From NCBI GenBank assembly GCA_001792895.1, contig MARA01000014.1, forward strand, positions 186,001 through 250,000: a DNA stretch of 64,000 nucleotides. The letters run 5' to 3'. The position numbers were made by a program, and so were the translations under genes. Position 1 is the first letter of the stretch. The number at the start of each line of letters is the position of its first letter. The notes below the pieces were generated by a model. That model saw only the letters and a program-made list of their open reading frames with translations. It made no database searches and was not told where the DNA came from. Shown here in pieces: positions 46,516 to 59,620 of the stretch. Source of the stretch: Lentinus brumalis (lineage: Eukaryota; Basidiomycota; Agaricomycetes; Polyporales; Polyporaceae).

Positions 46516-47809
46516 TTGTACGAGTGAGTCCATCTGCAACTGTGCGCGCGGTGCGCTTAGCTAACCGAGCTGTGAAAGTTGATTTAGCAGATTCAACTGT
46601 ATCGTATACCCCCACTCATGCACTGTAGGATTATCGTTCATTCACCCTCACACTATATCATACCTAACAGTCTGTACAACGGCATTCTGGACGCGTCCCA
46701 GATGGACTGGGCATATAACACTTATCTCATGTATGAATTAGACGAAGTAACACACAATGTATGCACTCACTTCGTATCTCCTCCAAGCCACCGACGCCAC
46801 CGCTAAGTTTTGAAAGCACGACGCCGACCGACGAAGCGCAGTATACATAGGTATATGCGGATTGATTTTGGGTGGGTATATGCGATTCGTTGTCGAGTAG
46901 AAACTTCGTACCGTGTACTCCTCCAGCCTCGCTCGATGTGGACTGGGATACGACGCACAGAGGGGGATGCAACGAGCGGCGGGCATATGCCTGTAGGGGA
47001 TCATGGTGGTATAAGCCAAGTCCATAGTTTATAGGGGTGCATAAGTGACATGCATGATCGTCTCTTTCCATACCCAGTACCAGTAAGCTGACGTCATCAT
47101 GCAAGCTTAGTTCCATGCTTAGCCTGACAGATGTTACCGAGACCATTAACCACCATCTCAAGCGCCCCGGAAAGCCACATCGGTTCGATTATCAAGGAAA
47201 CCCAAGGATGTCCCAACATCTCATCTAGCAGGGGAGGCTGTGGGTTTGATGACGTGAAGGTTCAATTCGTCCGGACGGTGGCACAAAAAGATGAAAGCAT
47301 TTTGTGCAACTGCGCTCGGTACAGTAAGTATCCACGGATGGTCCGGGCAATCATGAGTAATCGGCCTGGAAGAACACGCAATGTGTGCATGTTGGTTGGC
47401 TGAAGATATTGTACCACGGATCCTGAGGCCTGAGGACAGGCTTAATATTCCCATTGTGATCTGGAACATCGGGACAACCGAGCAGCCCCGCCTCAATGGT
47501 CCTCATGGAGTATCTCCGAGCGCGGGGTAGACGCTATGCCGAGGACGAGGTTATTCAATAACTAGAACTTTCGCAGATTGCTGTGAGTCCTTCTTGAGAC
47601 ACCTATTCGTCACATGGATCCGAGACTCTTGGGAAAGTCCCAAACATGCTTCCAGCCTTGGCCAGTGATGAGCAAGAAGCAAGGTATGGTTGAATGAGCC
47701 GTATGTTACATACAATGAAGCAATGACAGAACAAAAATACAGCGAAGTCGAATCGCCGAGCCCGAAGAGAAATGCGCAAGGATAGACCGGAAACCCTCCC
47801 ACGAAGGCG
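46516..47809. other. Intergenic between convergent genes; no gene recognised
   Basis: Short frames on both strands without recognisable domains. The right part may include further 3' sequence of the J-protein gene if its last exon has been read too short. Confidence 0.45.
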
Positions 47810-49543
47810 TCACATCCGAGCCCCGAGATGCTGAGCGAAACACCGAGGACACATACACGGTGCATTTCTGCACACATAGCGAGGGTCTATGCTGCGCACC
47901 AGTGTGACCAAGCTCTGGAAAAGGGCCGGGTGAATAGACATTTAGCCTTGCACAGATTCTCCGCAGTTCCACCAATGTATGGCGCACTCACGCGAACTGC
48001 GTCGTTGTACTCTTTTCGCGCCCGCGCTCGGTGTTTCTTCATCTGCGTCCGCGATCGCCTAACGTATAGAAGAAGAGCAGGTGAGTTTCGCGCAGATCAG
48101 TAGGGTGCACGGGATATTTAGTCAAACGCACGCACTTCTTTGCAGACCGGGCGTTGTTCCCGATCGGTCCTCCATCAACATCGACATCAATGTCGAACTC
48201 CTTCGCCGTCTGGAAGTTCGTCCACGCCCTGTAAAACTCGCTGGCGCTCCCACCAGCAGCGAATGCGAGCACACTACGTTTCGACCACGGGGTGTGCATG
48301 CATCCAAAAGAAGGCAGGTGTATCCCCACAACATCCGGTTCGTCCATCGCAATGCGCTCAAACATCTGCCGGCATTTTGCATAGAAACTCTATGCGAAGG
48401 ATCGCAGTCAGTGCCCCGAAGGTCGGATCCCGAACCCTGCCAACGCGCGCGTGGCCGAGGTTGCTAGTCTGAGAAAGCGCGCCTCACCTGTGGCCCGTCA
48501 TCGAAGAAGTCCAAGCCCGGGTGAATGAAGAACTGCAGCTTGGCAATGTCCCCCGCAGTGAGCTCTTCCGAGTCCTCGGACGCACCGAACCCGAAGTCAA
48601 AGAAGCCGTCCCTGCGTGGAGATGAGCCTGAGTTACCGAATGGCCTGGGACCCGGCCCCCACCCGAACCCGGCGGGGAAGTGTGGCTGAGGACCGTATCC
48701 ATAACCAGACTGCGTCCGGGGCTCTTGCTTCGATGTGAACGGCGTCGGGTCCACGCGGATATACCCAGGCATCGTCGCGGTGACGTCTGCCTCTGCTTCT
48801 GGTACCGGCCCCTGCCGTGATGCCTGAGCCCGTTCCCGCATTGTCTTCTCGCTGTCGTACACGGTCCGCCGCTGTCGGACATAACAGGAAGTCGACTTGT
48901 TAGAAGATACTCGATGACCGGCGTGACCTCTCACGACGTGCGCCGCGGTCTCACCTGAGGATCACTCAACGTCTGCTTGGCGATGCGCCGTGGGACGTCC
49001 ATGGCAAAAATCCACCGGTCCATGGTCAGAACACTGCGTTTCGCAGGAACTTTATGTACGCACCTCGTATGCTTGCTGTATAGCTGCGAAGCGACGAGTG
49101 GCGCGTTCGGTATCGTCGACATTCTTGTCTGGGTGGTGCACCAGAGCTAGTTTTCGGTAGGCTGTCTGCAATCGGTGTCAGCTAGTGCTGCACTTCGCAA
49201 TCAAATATCCGCAGAGCTGGATGTCGGTGTACAGGTTGCCCCACCCACGACCATTCATCGGAGGTCGAGCACAGCGCCACGTGGGAAAGAGTCGTGGGTT
49301 TGACTGATTTCCACCGACGCGTCGAGACATATTCCGGCATCAGGACCAGTAGGACCAGTTCTCGTGTATGTATCTGAGCCCAAGGGAGGATGCAGAATGG
49401 AGGTAGACGGATATACGTACCTTTATCTCCGCGCCACTCGCATGTTCCTCGACACCAAGAACGACGTACCAGTCATCGGACTCAAATTGCGCAAAGGCCT
49501 CGTCGACGTCGCTCCCAAAGATCTTAGAACTAGCAGCGCCCAT
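47810..49543 (-). CDS. J-domain co-chaperone, Jjj1/DNAJC21-like, shortened
   Basis: Seven exons on the minus strand join to 350 residues: 49543-49421, 49165-49064, 48972-48955 (18 bases), 48871-48488, 48389-48136, 48058-47992 and 47914-47810. The J-domain is complete: [33 protein letters not shown] with the HPD loop, [23 protein letters not shown]. The Jjj1 pattern follows in weak form: [67 protein letters not shown]-proteins stimulate Hsp70 ATPase; Jjj1 works with Hsp70 in cytosolic maturation of the large ribosomal subunit. Two things are odd: a Gly/Pro/Tyr-rich linker ([19 protein letters not shown]) replaces the usual conserved middle, and the C2H2 zinc finger of Jjj1 is not found downstream. 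The C-terminal exon is the least certain part. It may be a diverged paralogue. Confidence 0.72.
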
Positions 49544-51309
49544 GAGTGTCAATGCTCGTGTTATGTAGCATCAGAGGGAGCCGCAAGATACGGTCGGAAG
49601 ATAACCTACAGCACGGGCGCTTGCAAGACTTGCAATGAATTCGAAGTTGGATCAAACTCCTCCGAGTCCGACATTTCTGCATTTGTCGCGTCCACAGCAC
49701 ACTGTACAGTGTCTGCACTTACTGATTTATGTTTCAAGCACTGGAAGCTCTTTGCAATGGCCATCCTAGCTAGTACTCAGCAATGCGCGCATTCCGAGTC
49801 CCGCTATCGCCAGTATATACCAGTCTGCCACCTTCACTGCAACCTAAGAGAACCTTCAGTTCGACAGTACCCTACTACCTAGTACTACTTGGGTACTATG
49901 TAGTGATGTCTCCAAAACAACATGCCCACAGGTACATACTCATCTCCCCCACTTTCGAACATGCGGACGATCGCACCCCACCATCTGCGCGGAGTTCCCT
50001 TCCCGTCCCAGTGGGTGATGGTTCCCGTCGTCCGGTCCATCAGCGGGAGCCCGGCCACCAACCGTGGACCCCGACGCGCGAACTCACCTCGATCAGAAAC
50101 GCGCCACGCAAGGTTGAAGGCTAACTCTCGGGCAGTGATGGGTCGCAACTAAGTATACCCGTCTCGAGCCCAGTGATGTCCTGATGTCCTGGCCGATCTG
50201 GGGTCTAAGGTCCCAAATCTACGACCAACTGACTCGGACAGAGGTCGTTCCTCAGTCGGGACCCGGGAGGTGGGTGAGGTGACCGGGAGTCGAAGAGACA
50301 TCATGAGGAGTATCAACTCGCGAACCTTGTAATCGGAATACCAGTACTCAACCCTCACGACCCGGCCCCTCAAGCCCTCAGGCCTCAGGCCTCATATCCA
50401 GACCTGGAGACACGCAGAGCCACAAATTGGACAGGAAGCACGCACGACCAGTAAAGGATTGCAAGTGTGAATTGCACGCGTCGTAGCGCAGTCTATGTGA
50501 TTAGATACAGCATATACAAGATTGCTACAATACTTCCCGCACGGGGGCCCTTGGCTTTGTACGCGCCGCGCCGCGGGCCAGCGGCGCGACGTCAACAGTG
50601 TTCTTCTTCGGTGCTCGCGCGAAACGGACGTATGAGGGGATGTATGAGGTCCAGAGGTACGGTACGGTACGATATGGGCAGGTAGGAAATGGGCAGACAC
50701 GACAGCGAGCAATGTGGACACGAGGAACGAGGATGCAATGAGGAGATGATGACGACGCGGGAACCGGGACTTGGGAACTGAGGACAGCAGAGAAGTACAG
50801 TAGCACAGAGGACACTGACAATGACAGACAGAGAAGCAGGGAGCAGACCGAGGCGGACCATGTGACGATGCGACCGAGCGCGGCGGCCGGGGTGGACGAC
50901 GTGCCGTGCGATAAACCAGGAAGGGAAGAGCTGGGACGATGGATGGAAGGATGGGTTGTTAGATGTGCGCATGAGGAGAAGATGCAAGCGGATAGATGAT
51001 GCAGCAGAGTCTAGACGAACGCGGCGCCCCGAGACCATAAGAGAAGAGATACAGATGCAAGCAAGACGATAAGGAGTGTGCGTGTGCGGGGTGGTGTTGT
51101 TAATTGTACCACGATGCGATGAGAGGCCAATGTAAGGAGTGTGCGTAGAATGAATGCGATAAATTATAAGAAAAGGAGTGGATGGTATGGTCGGGCGACC
51201 GCGTCGACGAACAATGCGCGTATCATGGGAAGAGAAGACGGTGGGTGAGAGGAAGGGGGCGGAAGAGGACGGAATTCCTGCAATCTGGCGGTCGCTAGCG
51301 TCGGCGAGC
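49544..51309. other. Intergenic; no gene recognised
   Basis: The left end is the promoter of the J-protein gene. The right part is 3' sequence of the gene ending at 51310. A minus-strand frame at 49885-50148 (87 residues) is the only slightly protein-like item and has no recognised family. A GC-rich palindromic patch lies at about 50555-50590. Confidence 0.45.
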
Positions 51310-53982
51310 TCATGAGATGTAGTACCACGCGAGGTTGACGCGGCCAACGTCCTTGATGGACACCTGCGCCTGTACGCGGCACACCTGAGCGACGGCGACC
51401 GTGAGCACAGATTAGCAATTTTCTAGCGTGCGAACACTCACCATATCCGCAACCTCCCAGTCCCTCCAGTACACGTGCAAACTGCCATCATCCTTCGCGT
51501 CTACCCTCTTCACCGGTCCAAAGCTCTCGCACCACTTCACCACGTTCTGCACTCTCCGCTGCTGCTCCTGCTGCCGGTGCTGGTAGTCGTCCGAAGCGCC
51601 GCCCGACACCGACGACGACGAGCGCGACTGGGTCAGCTCGAGCGGCGCGCCGCTGATGACAAGCTTCTTCTTACGTCTCCGCTGGCGGCCGGTTATCGTC
51701 GCGAAGAACGACTGTGGGCGCGGTGACGGAACGAGGAAGGAGGGCGAAGGCGTGCTTGGTGAAGGAAGGGGAAGCGTCGGTTGCGGCGGAGGCGACGCTG
51801 GCGACGTAGGTCGTTCAGGAATTTGCAGCGTGAGGTGTTCATGTCCGTGCGGTTGCGGAGTCAATGAAGGGGGAGTACACGGCTCGCTACGCGGCGAATC
51901 TGGGGGTAGGAGGGGAGAGTCGGGATGGTAGAAGGGGTTCTCCGCGAACACGGGCTCCTCGTCAATGTCTTCTGGCATGCAAGACGGCGAGTCAGACGCG
52001 AACAACAGATCGTCGCTCAGTAAAGGCTCGATCGGCGTTGCCAGCGTAGACGCGTTTGAGGAGTTGGATGAAGATAGTGAGGGCGTCATCGAGATCTTCG
52101 GAGGTATCGTGAACGACGGTCTTGGGGATGTGGAGGGCGCGTCGCGAGAGTCAATGCGGCGGATGTCAAGCACGTCTGAGGAACCGCGCGGGGTGTTGGG
52201 CGGGGGGAAAGGCTTAGTCACAGACCCAGACCGCGCACGCCCGGATATTAAACTGAGGAGACGATCTCGCTTTTTCGTCTTGCTAGCCGGCGATGATGAC
52301 GCATCATCAAGGGCCATCTGGGTGATGCGGGGGCGGGACGCCACTGAATCAAGCGACCAGCGAGACGCCAGTCCGGCCTCGCCGGCGTCTTCCTCCGCTG
52401 TGGACTCTAGAGGCGAGTATGTGATCGCCTCACCAGGAGTAACCACCTCGGTGTCCGGAGTGATGGTCATCTCGCTCAAGTCGCTCATGGGCGAAGGGAG
52501 TAACGAAGTGCCGACGGAGAATGACGGGGACGGTGTGGCTGCAAGCTCAGCCAGTCTTCGCAATTGCGGGGAGGACGCCGACGTGGATAGCGCGGGAAGT
52601 GCTGGACGCTGTTTGCGCTTGGGGCTAGCACTGATGGGGAGTGTGCCGCTCAGTGGAACCGAGGCGCTACTGCTCCTTCCACGGGCACCGGGCATGGGAA
52701 CGGCGCGCTGCAAGCCTGCATCCTCGTCCGCGACGTACACTGCTGACCTCTTCTCCGCCTCTGTCTCGCGCTCCTCGAGGAGAGAAAGCGTTGACGAGAT
52801 GGAGGGGTACGTCGCATGCCGATTCGTAGTAGGCCGTGCTGCGGGCGAACTTGGGACTCGTGGCGAGATTCGCGCCTTGGTGGAACGCGGCGACGGAGGA
52901 GGGGAGTACCGGGTGGAACGAGGCGACACCGGCGGGCTCGTTGAGGGCGATGACAGCCACGACGTTGCCGCTGGTGACGGAGGTGGGACTATAGGGAGAC
53001 TGGGTCGGTTGCGTATCCTTAGCGGCGGCACGCTAGGAAGAGGCTAGAGTCGGCGAGTTAGCATCAGAGCTTGCTGGGGAGAAAGAAAGAAAACACTGCT
53101 GATAGACGAGGGACAAGCGAGGGTCGCGGGGGCCTGCATGTGGGCGCAGTCTCACACACGACGAGGCGAAATGAGGGTCGGGAGGAGAAAGGGAACAGCG
53201 GTGTGCAGCTGCCCCAGTGCCAACACAGCATCCAGACGAGCACGCACGCCTAGGCCGTATCGAGCCCAGCGCGATCTCGGATTTCCCCGATCGCCACCAA
53301 CTCGGCGCTCGAAAAGTTTAAACTTTGAACAGCGCAGGCGAGCTGAGCATGCGGCTACACTGTCTCTCCGCCGTCGTTCTCGTCCTCGACGGCTCGGACG
53401 CGCACAAGACCGGACTGATGCCGACGACGAATCGAACAGCGACCCCCGCCCGATACGAACGCAAGGAAGGGCGCGTATAGACCGGAGGGATGGACGTCCC
53501 CATCTGTCTGGCGAAAGGTACACACCTTGTCGACATTTCCCTGTGACAGGCTCTGGGAACGAGACCGCGGAGTTGACAGCAGGGGTGGCCTGGCAGCGAA
53601 GAGCGTTGGGTCGTACACATATGGCAGACACGATTCCTCGTCTTCGTCGACTGTGACGTGTATGGTCAATCAAGTCATGCGCCGATGGACGTGCACGGAA
53701 GCAAACAGACGACAACTCACCATCGAACAAGTCCGGTATGCTCGCGGCAGACTCAGCTGCTTCTCCCAGTGCCCAGTTGTACTCCGTCTGGACCCACCGG
53801 TCCGTGTCGCGATCGAGGTAGTGCGGCTTCTCGTCGGGGATGGACGCGTCGTCATCGAGGTAGAAGCGGTCCTCGTAGCCGAGCTGCTGTAGCAGCTCGA
53901 GTTTGGCGTCCAGCTCGCGAGGCGACGCGAGGGTGCGCTTCATGCAGCTGGGCTGCTTGGGGGTGCGTGTGACTGGGTGCAT
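51310..53982 (-). CDS. Ser/Pro-rich disordered protein with RRM-like C-terminal segment
   Basis: Four exons on the minus strand are proposed: 53982-53721, 53650-53526, 53043-51442 and 51384-51310, giving 687 residues. The N-terminus has a compact acidic part (ELDAKLELLQQLGYEDRFYL, PHYLDRDTDRWVQTEYNWAL, then VDEDEESCLPYVYDP). Most of exon 3 is Ser/Pro-rich with many SP sites and a basic KTKKRDRLLSLISGRAR patch. The last 60 residues look folded: VVKWCESFGPVKRVDAK, GSLHVYWRDWEVADMV, QVSIKDVGRVNLAWYYI. The pattern suits an RRM-like beta-alpha-beta unit. The link between exons 2 and 3 needs a 482-base intron, long for this genome; phase is preserved, but these could be two genes. The function is unknown. 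Confidence 0.62.
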
Positions 53983-56900
53983 GGGAGAGGGCGAGGTGAG
54001 CTCGACGCAAACACGCAGACAAATACGCGTCTGGGCGAGCGCGGCTTGGACGCGCGGTGGGGAGCAGGCGAGTGAGGTAAGGTTTACGTGGGGCGCGCGG
54101 GGCGTTCCGGGTGGGCGGGGACAGACGGGGACGCGTCGGTGGTCGAGCGTCGGCGGGCGGGGCGGGGGCGTCGGGGGAGGAAGGGGGAGGATCAGCAGGC
54201 GTGAGCATGGATGAGGAGGAGTATTTGAACGTCTGCTGTAATCGGAAGCTGGGTTCAGTCCGACGCTGCTAGGCGCAGAGTTTGATGATCGTTCTGCACA
54301 GAACGCAGACCGAGGCTTCCCACTACTTTTTGCCGGATTCCTCGAAAGTGCCATATGCGGCAGGAGGGATATGTGCCGCCGAGCGATGCTCTGGGATGAG
54401 CTAAGCAGCCCTGTTTTCTGGCCAATCGCGTCGGGTCGCGTCCCAGGATATTTCTCCGGCCCCGCGTCCGGTCTGATGGTCGCCGTTCTCAGCTCCGACG
54501 ACGGGCGTTGGCTGGTAGACGGTCCTTGTTTATTACCATCTCCTTGGGAGCAGCCAGCGAGCCCAGACACAGAGCTCTCTTCCTCGTCCGTCTCACCCGA
54601 AGCCCCCTAGGCTGGGAACTCCAGGGAACCCGACGGCGGGAGTAGCGAGGGCGGCATGGACTTGCGCTCGAATCCGCACTCCTCCTCCCCACCTCCGCAG
54701 TCGCGCAGTCCGGCCGCCCACACCAGGAAACTCGCTGCATGCATTTCTGCATGTCTTCTTGGCTTCTTCGTACACCCCGCCCGCCCAGCTGGCATCAGCC
54801 CGTCCTCTGCGCGCGAGCCGCTCTATTCTCCGAGTCTCTCGCAGCGCATCATGGGCATGCATGACATGACAGCGGTCACGGCACACCAACATTCAAATCA
54901 CCCCCCGCCCGTGCCGCCCCCGCTCTCAGTCCGGGACCCCGGTGTTCTCTGCATGTGCATATGGACGTGACCCTTCCCCGACTCCACTCTTCGGGCTGCT
55001 AGCCTGCCCCCAGTGACCGATGTCGACGCCTGCCGCCGGCTCGGAACGGCGTGCACTCACTAGTCGCCGTTCGCTGTTCGCATCCCTTTTTTTCGGATTC
55101 TGCGCGCATCCTGCTCGTGCTCATGCGATTTGCACGCAGGCGGACGCACCGCGACGTTTCCGTGCACGATCATGCGTGACGCGTCCGCGCATGCGAGCGA
55201 TGCGCACGACATGCGAATCGCACAAGATCACACTTGATCACACAATGCTTCTGACCTCCTCCTTAGTGCACGGCTATCTCGGCAGTACTCGTCCTTCACT
55301 GGCAGCTTGAATCATCGTCCGGCCGAGAACGCCGCTTGGAGAGGACATCCGGCCGGCATGCTTGTGCTCGAGTCTGACTCTGGGTCTCCAAGCGTAGCAG
55401 TGGCGTCGACCCTTGTATCTTGCACGTATCCTGCTCTATTCTGCTGCTCTTTTGACTCCTTCTCGTATCTCACTATTGCTCATCTCTCTTCGCTCAGCAA
55501 GCCAAACGGCGTCCTCTGCCCTTCGGGCCTCCGCGCTGCCATAATAACCACTCGCCCAGTTCCTCATGGTGATAAGGGCATCAGTTCAGCCTCATATCCG
55601 CCTCCCGCCCATACCAGGTCATGAGCATCGAGCATCGAAGACACGTAGCGGAGCGGAGCAAGGAGCCCACGCCCAACACGATCACGCTTCCCGTCTCGAC
55701 TTCATGATCTCGGTCTTCCAGTACCGCATAAACAAGCCGTTGCTTCTTTCATTAACCTGCGTACAGCCATCACCAGCTCGAACGGGATCGTCTATCCCCG
55801 GCCCACCCTTTCCTCCCCCCTCTCCTCTCCGCCCGCGCCGCAACGCCCTCGACGAAGTATCCTGCCCTTGCGGCCCTCTACACCCGTCTGGTGTTAACGC
55901 CGTCCCTTCTCGGTCAGCCACCAGCCACCAGCCACCGGCCGCAATCTCCCGGCGATCTCTCCCTCTCAATAATGTCATATCGAATAACGAATAACGATTA
56001 CGCCAACATCGTCGCGCACTCGGCCCTACCGTCCGAACGCAAGCACTACAGCTCCGACTCGCTGCTCACAATCCATGCGTGCCGACGAACAGCTCTACAT
56101 AGCATTCCGCCCAACTTGCGACGACCCATACCGGAACCCTCGAGCCCTCCTCGCTCTAGGGGAACTGCTCCCGGCTATTGGCTGCTTATCACAGGGACTC
56201 GCGGTTGCGGTAGAGATGGAGAATCTCCGCCCCTCAGCCTCCAGGTTCGTCTTCGCTCCGCCGCATCCCCGCCAGGGCCCGCACCCAGCGCTGGGCACTA
56301 GTCCCAGGAAGATCGCCACACGAACGTTCAGCGTTTGAACTCTAACTCTGCTATCTTCGGCACAATGCGCAATGCACCCGCCGGGGGCCCGGCCGTCCGG
56401 AGACTCTGAGGTCCAGAGTGTGAGTGGATGGTAAGTGCGATACTCAACGGTCTGCAGTCGACAGTCGACGCTCGACGCTCGACACACGGTCATGGCCATG
56501 CACATGCGACACATACCCTCGCTCTGCCTGCTCGGATCCCAGTGCGGCGCTCTTCCCGCGCGAGCGGCCACACCCCGGCACCATAACACGACCTCACTAG
56601 GACTGGGACTTACCTTGGCTTGGACTTGGTCGGCTTCTCGCATCAGGCTTGAGTTCTACCGTACTAGTACGTCTCAGTTCGACTGTCCTCGTCCAGTGCG
56701 ATTGCCTGTATCTGCCTGTATCTGCCTGCCGCTCCCTAGCTGAAGATATATAGGCTTCAAAGCTCCATTCCCCGTACGTCGCCCCTTAAGCATCGCCATT
56801 CTCCGGTTAGCGTTCACCGCAACGCCTCCCATCGATCCGTCAGCCCAGTCGCACGCATGGCAAGCAGTGGACGGACTTACGACCACTGTACTCTACACAA

Positions 56901-57456
56901 GTCCCAAGACCATCCCGGCACGGCGCACAACCGGAGCCCCAGGGCCGCTTTTCATTATGCAGAAGCGCAGCGCTTCCGTTCCGCGGACGCTTCTGTCCGC
57001 TCCTTTGTCCTCTCCTTCGCCCCTTCTCCTCCCGCGCTCTGAGTTGGCCCTCTGCCCAGGCCCACACCGGGCAAGAAGACCTGTCTATCTATCGCTGCCG
57101 CTGGGCTCCGCCTTCATCTCCCCGGTGCGCTTGCGCCTGCTGCGTTTCCCAGTCCGTTCTGTCCTCCCCGCACCTGCACCTGCACCCGCAGTGCGCTTGC
57201 CGCTCCGGGGCGGGCTTCGCTTCCCGAACACATGCAGGAAGGGACGACGCCCGGACAAGTGTGGTTCAGACTGGACGCACAGGTTCTCGCCGGACGTCAT
57301 TACCGCTATCGCACGGACACAAGTTTGGGTTCTTCACTCTGCCGCACCGTCGTCTTGGAGATGGCGATCGCGATCAGTGCTGCTCCTGTTGCCGCTGCTG
57401 GAGGTGGAGGTGGTGGTGCTCTCGGTGTTTCGTCCGTGCTTCTTCCCTGCGCCCCT

Positions 57457-57480
57457 GTCTGCGTCTGCGTCTGCGTCTGT
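57457..57480. repeat. Hexanucleotide tandem repeat (gtctgc)
   Basis: About four uninterrupted or nearly uninterrupted copies of gtctgc are visible. This is one of several microsatellite-like tracts of the region. Confidence 0.7.
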
Positions 57481-59122
57481 GTCGCCACCATCAGCCATCA
57501 ACGAGCGTCGGAGGCAGTCTCTGCAAGTTCGCTCTCCCCCCGCATTCCGCAACATACGACATATGACATGACACACGCGCCCTGAAGGCTGCTTCCGCCG
57601 GCACGAGCGTGTCTCCCCGCGCAGAGCACCAACACGAGATGCAGCTCTGAGCTCGGGGTTCACGCGATCTGTGGGCGCAGCGCTGTATGTATACGGAAGT
57701 GGGGGCGCCCGGGTGCAGAGATCGTCGGCGTTTGCGTTCGCGTTCGCGTTCCTGTGGCCTGTGGCCTGAGCACTCGCACTCTCCTGTATCCTGTCGAGCG
57801 GCAGCTCGGATCTGGATCCACGATATCGGCCATACCGTCAATGCAGTCGCACGTATCGCGAGTCGACAGCCGGCGGAACAACCCCTGCAGCTGACATCGG
57901 CATGGTTCCTGTGGAGTCTGCGACTGGTCCCGGTGCTCAGTATTTGCTGTCCGGTTTCAGACACCGGTCGGTGACAGTGTTCGCCCAGTAAGTCAGTCTG
58001 TACGCCTCGTTCGCAACCGACGTATCTCGAGCCCGAATGCACCACCAGTGTACGAACGTGATGTCCTATGCCATATCGACGGGGTCGCGCACTCGACTCG
58101 GGGTGCCCAGCAGGCGTCGGCGTGACCCCACACCATCAGTCGACGTTCGACGTTCAACGTTCAAGACCTATCAGCCGCGAAGCTCTCGACTCGAGGCCTG
58201 CACTCCAAGACCTGATATAGCACTCGACACCTGGGCGTGCGCGCACTCCCTCCCTCCCGCCGGTGCATCGTGCATCGTGCATCAGGGCATCAAGAAGGGT
58301 GGCGGTCAGGCCCCAGCTGCCTGCAGCAGCTCCCGCCATACGCGGACGCTCCGTGTGCATCTGGTAACAGCATCCTCCTCCCCGGCCGGCCGACCCAACG
58401 CGTCCAGAACTCTCCCAAGCCTGTCCGCTCGGTCCGCGGGCGTCCAGGAAGCCACTTCAAAGTTCAGCGCCCCTGCCTCTTCGGGACCACTCCAGCCTCC
58501 CCGGGTCCCAAGTACTCTTGGACTTTGCATCGGTGACGACGGGCATTGGGCACGCTGCAATATTCACCCACACGATCGCACGGTGGCTTCTCCGACTGCC
58601 CCTGCCCCTGCTCCCGATGCCCAATGCCCGATGCCCGATCCCGACTCCCCGTTGCTTCAAACGTCCTGTCCCCCCCCCTGGTCCCTGCCGGTCCCCGACG
58701 CTGACCCTCGAAGCGTGCACGACGATCCATCGCGCACCGCACGCGGGCCCTGTAGCTAACTCCGAGCGGCCTGGGTACCTCGGGCCCCTTGTACGCGTCG
58801 AGGCTCGAGCAACCCCAAGACTCCCAACACTGGTCCGGTCTGGGAGGTCACGCCGCGAACTAGTGTCCAAGGGCACCGAGTCTCCTGCTATTCCGCGCTC
58901 GCGCTGTCCTCGTACATCATGCATCAATATTAACGGTCGCTGGTCGCTGGTCGCTGACCGCTTCTTCCTCGGGGCGGCTTCTCAAATCACAGACCTCTGC
59001 TTCTCGTTCGCCCTACGCCCGCCCGGCGTCCTCCCGCGTCCCGCGTCCCGCGAACCTCCACTAATAGTACCTGCGCAAGGAGGGTGCGCTGCCGGTACAG
59101 TCGTCTACGGTCATCGGACTCG

Positions 59123-59142
59123 AGCAGCAGCAGCAGCAGCAG
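59123..59142. repeat. CAG trinucleotide tract
   Basis: Six consecutive CAG units. No supported coding frame runs through it. Confidence 0.8.
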
Positions 59143-59620
59143 TACTTAGACCCCCACCATGCTCGCGCCCGCGGCTTCACGGGTCGGAATTCGGGCGTCG
59201 GGCTTTGGGCGTCGGGCTTCGGGCGGTTCGCTTCAGCCTTCGCGGCCGCTGCGCACGGCGACTTCCCTCCGAGGAGGACGTCACCTGTCGGACGCGGACG
59301 TGCCTATGCATGACGAGAGTGTCGTTGGTAGCCTGTAGGACCTTGGCAATGGAAGAGGGCGCGTACGGCAGCGGGCGCAGCGCACAGGTGCTGAGTGAGT
59401 CGTGACGACCTGCACTGTCAGCTTCAGCTTCCAGCTTCGCTCTACTCTACCGCTCGCGGGGTGAGGACGGTCCGCCCTGCCGTCGGGCTGGCTGCGCAGC
59501 GTCGAGAAGAGGGACGTAGCCCCGGCTCTCGAGGGTTCCTATGGCCGTATGGGACTCTCTTTCGACTTCTTCCCTTGCGCTGCCTTTTGAATGCTGGGAT
59601 GTGGATTTGGATCTGTAGGA

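Noticed and set aside
49885..50148. 87-residue minus-strand frame beginning MRPITARELAF
   Set aside because: Its composition looks protein-like, but there is no family, no leader and an internal donor-like GTGAGT. Too weak to call a gene.
51965..53047. 360-residue frame on the plus strand
   Set aside because: Antisense to the Ser/Pro-rich exon, which has the better C-terminal homology-like end and splice sites.
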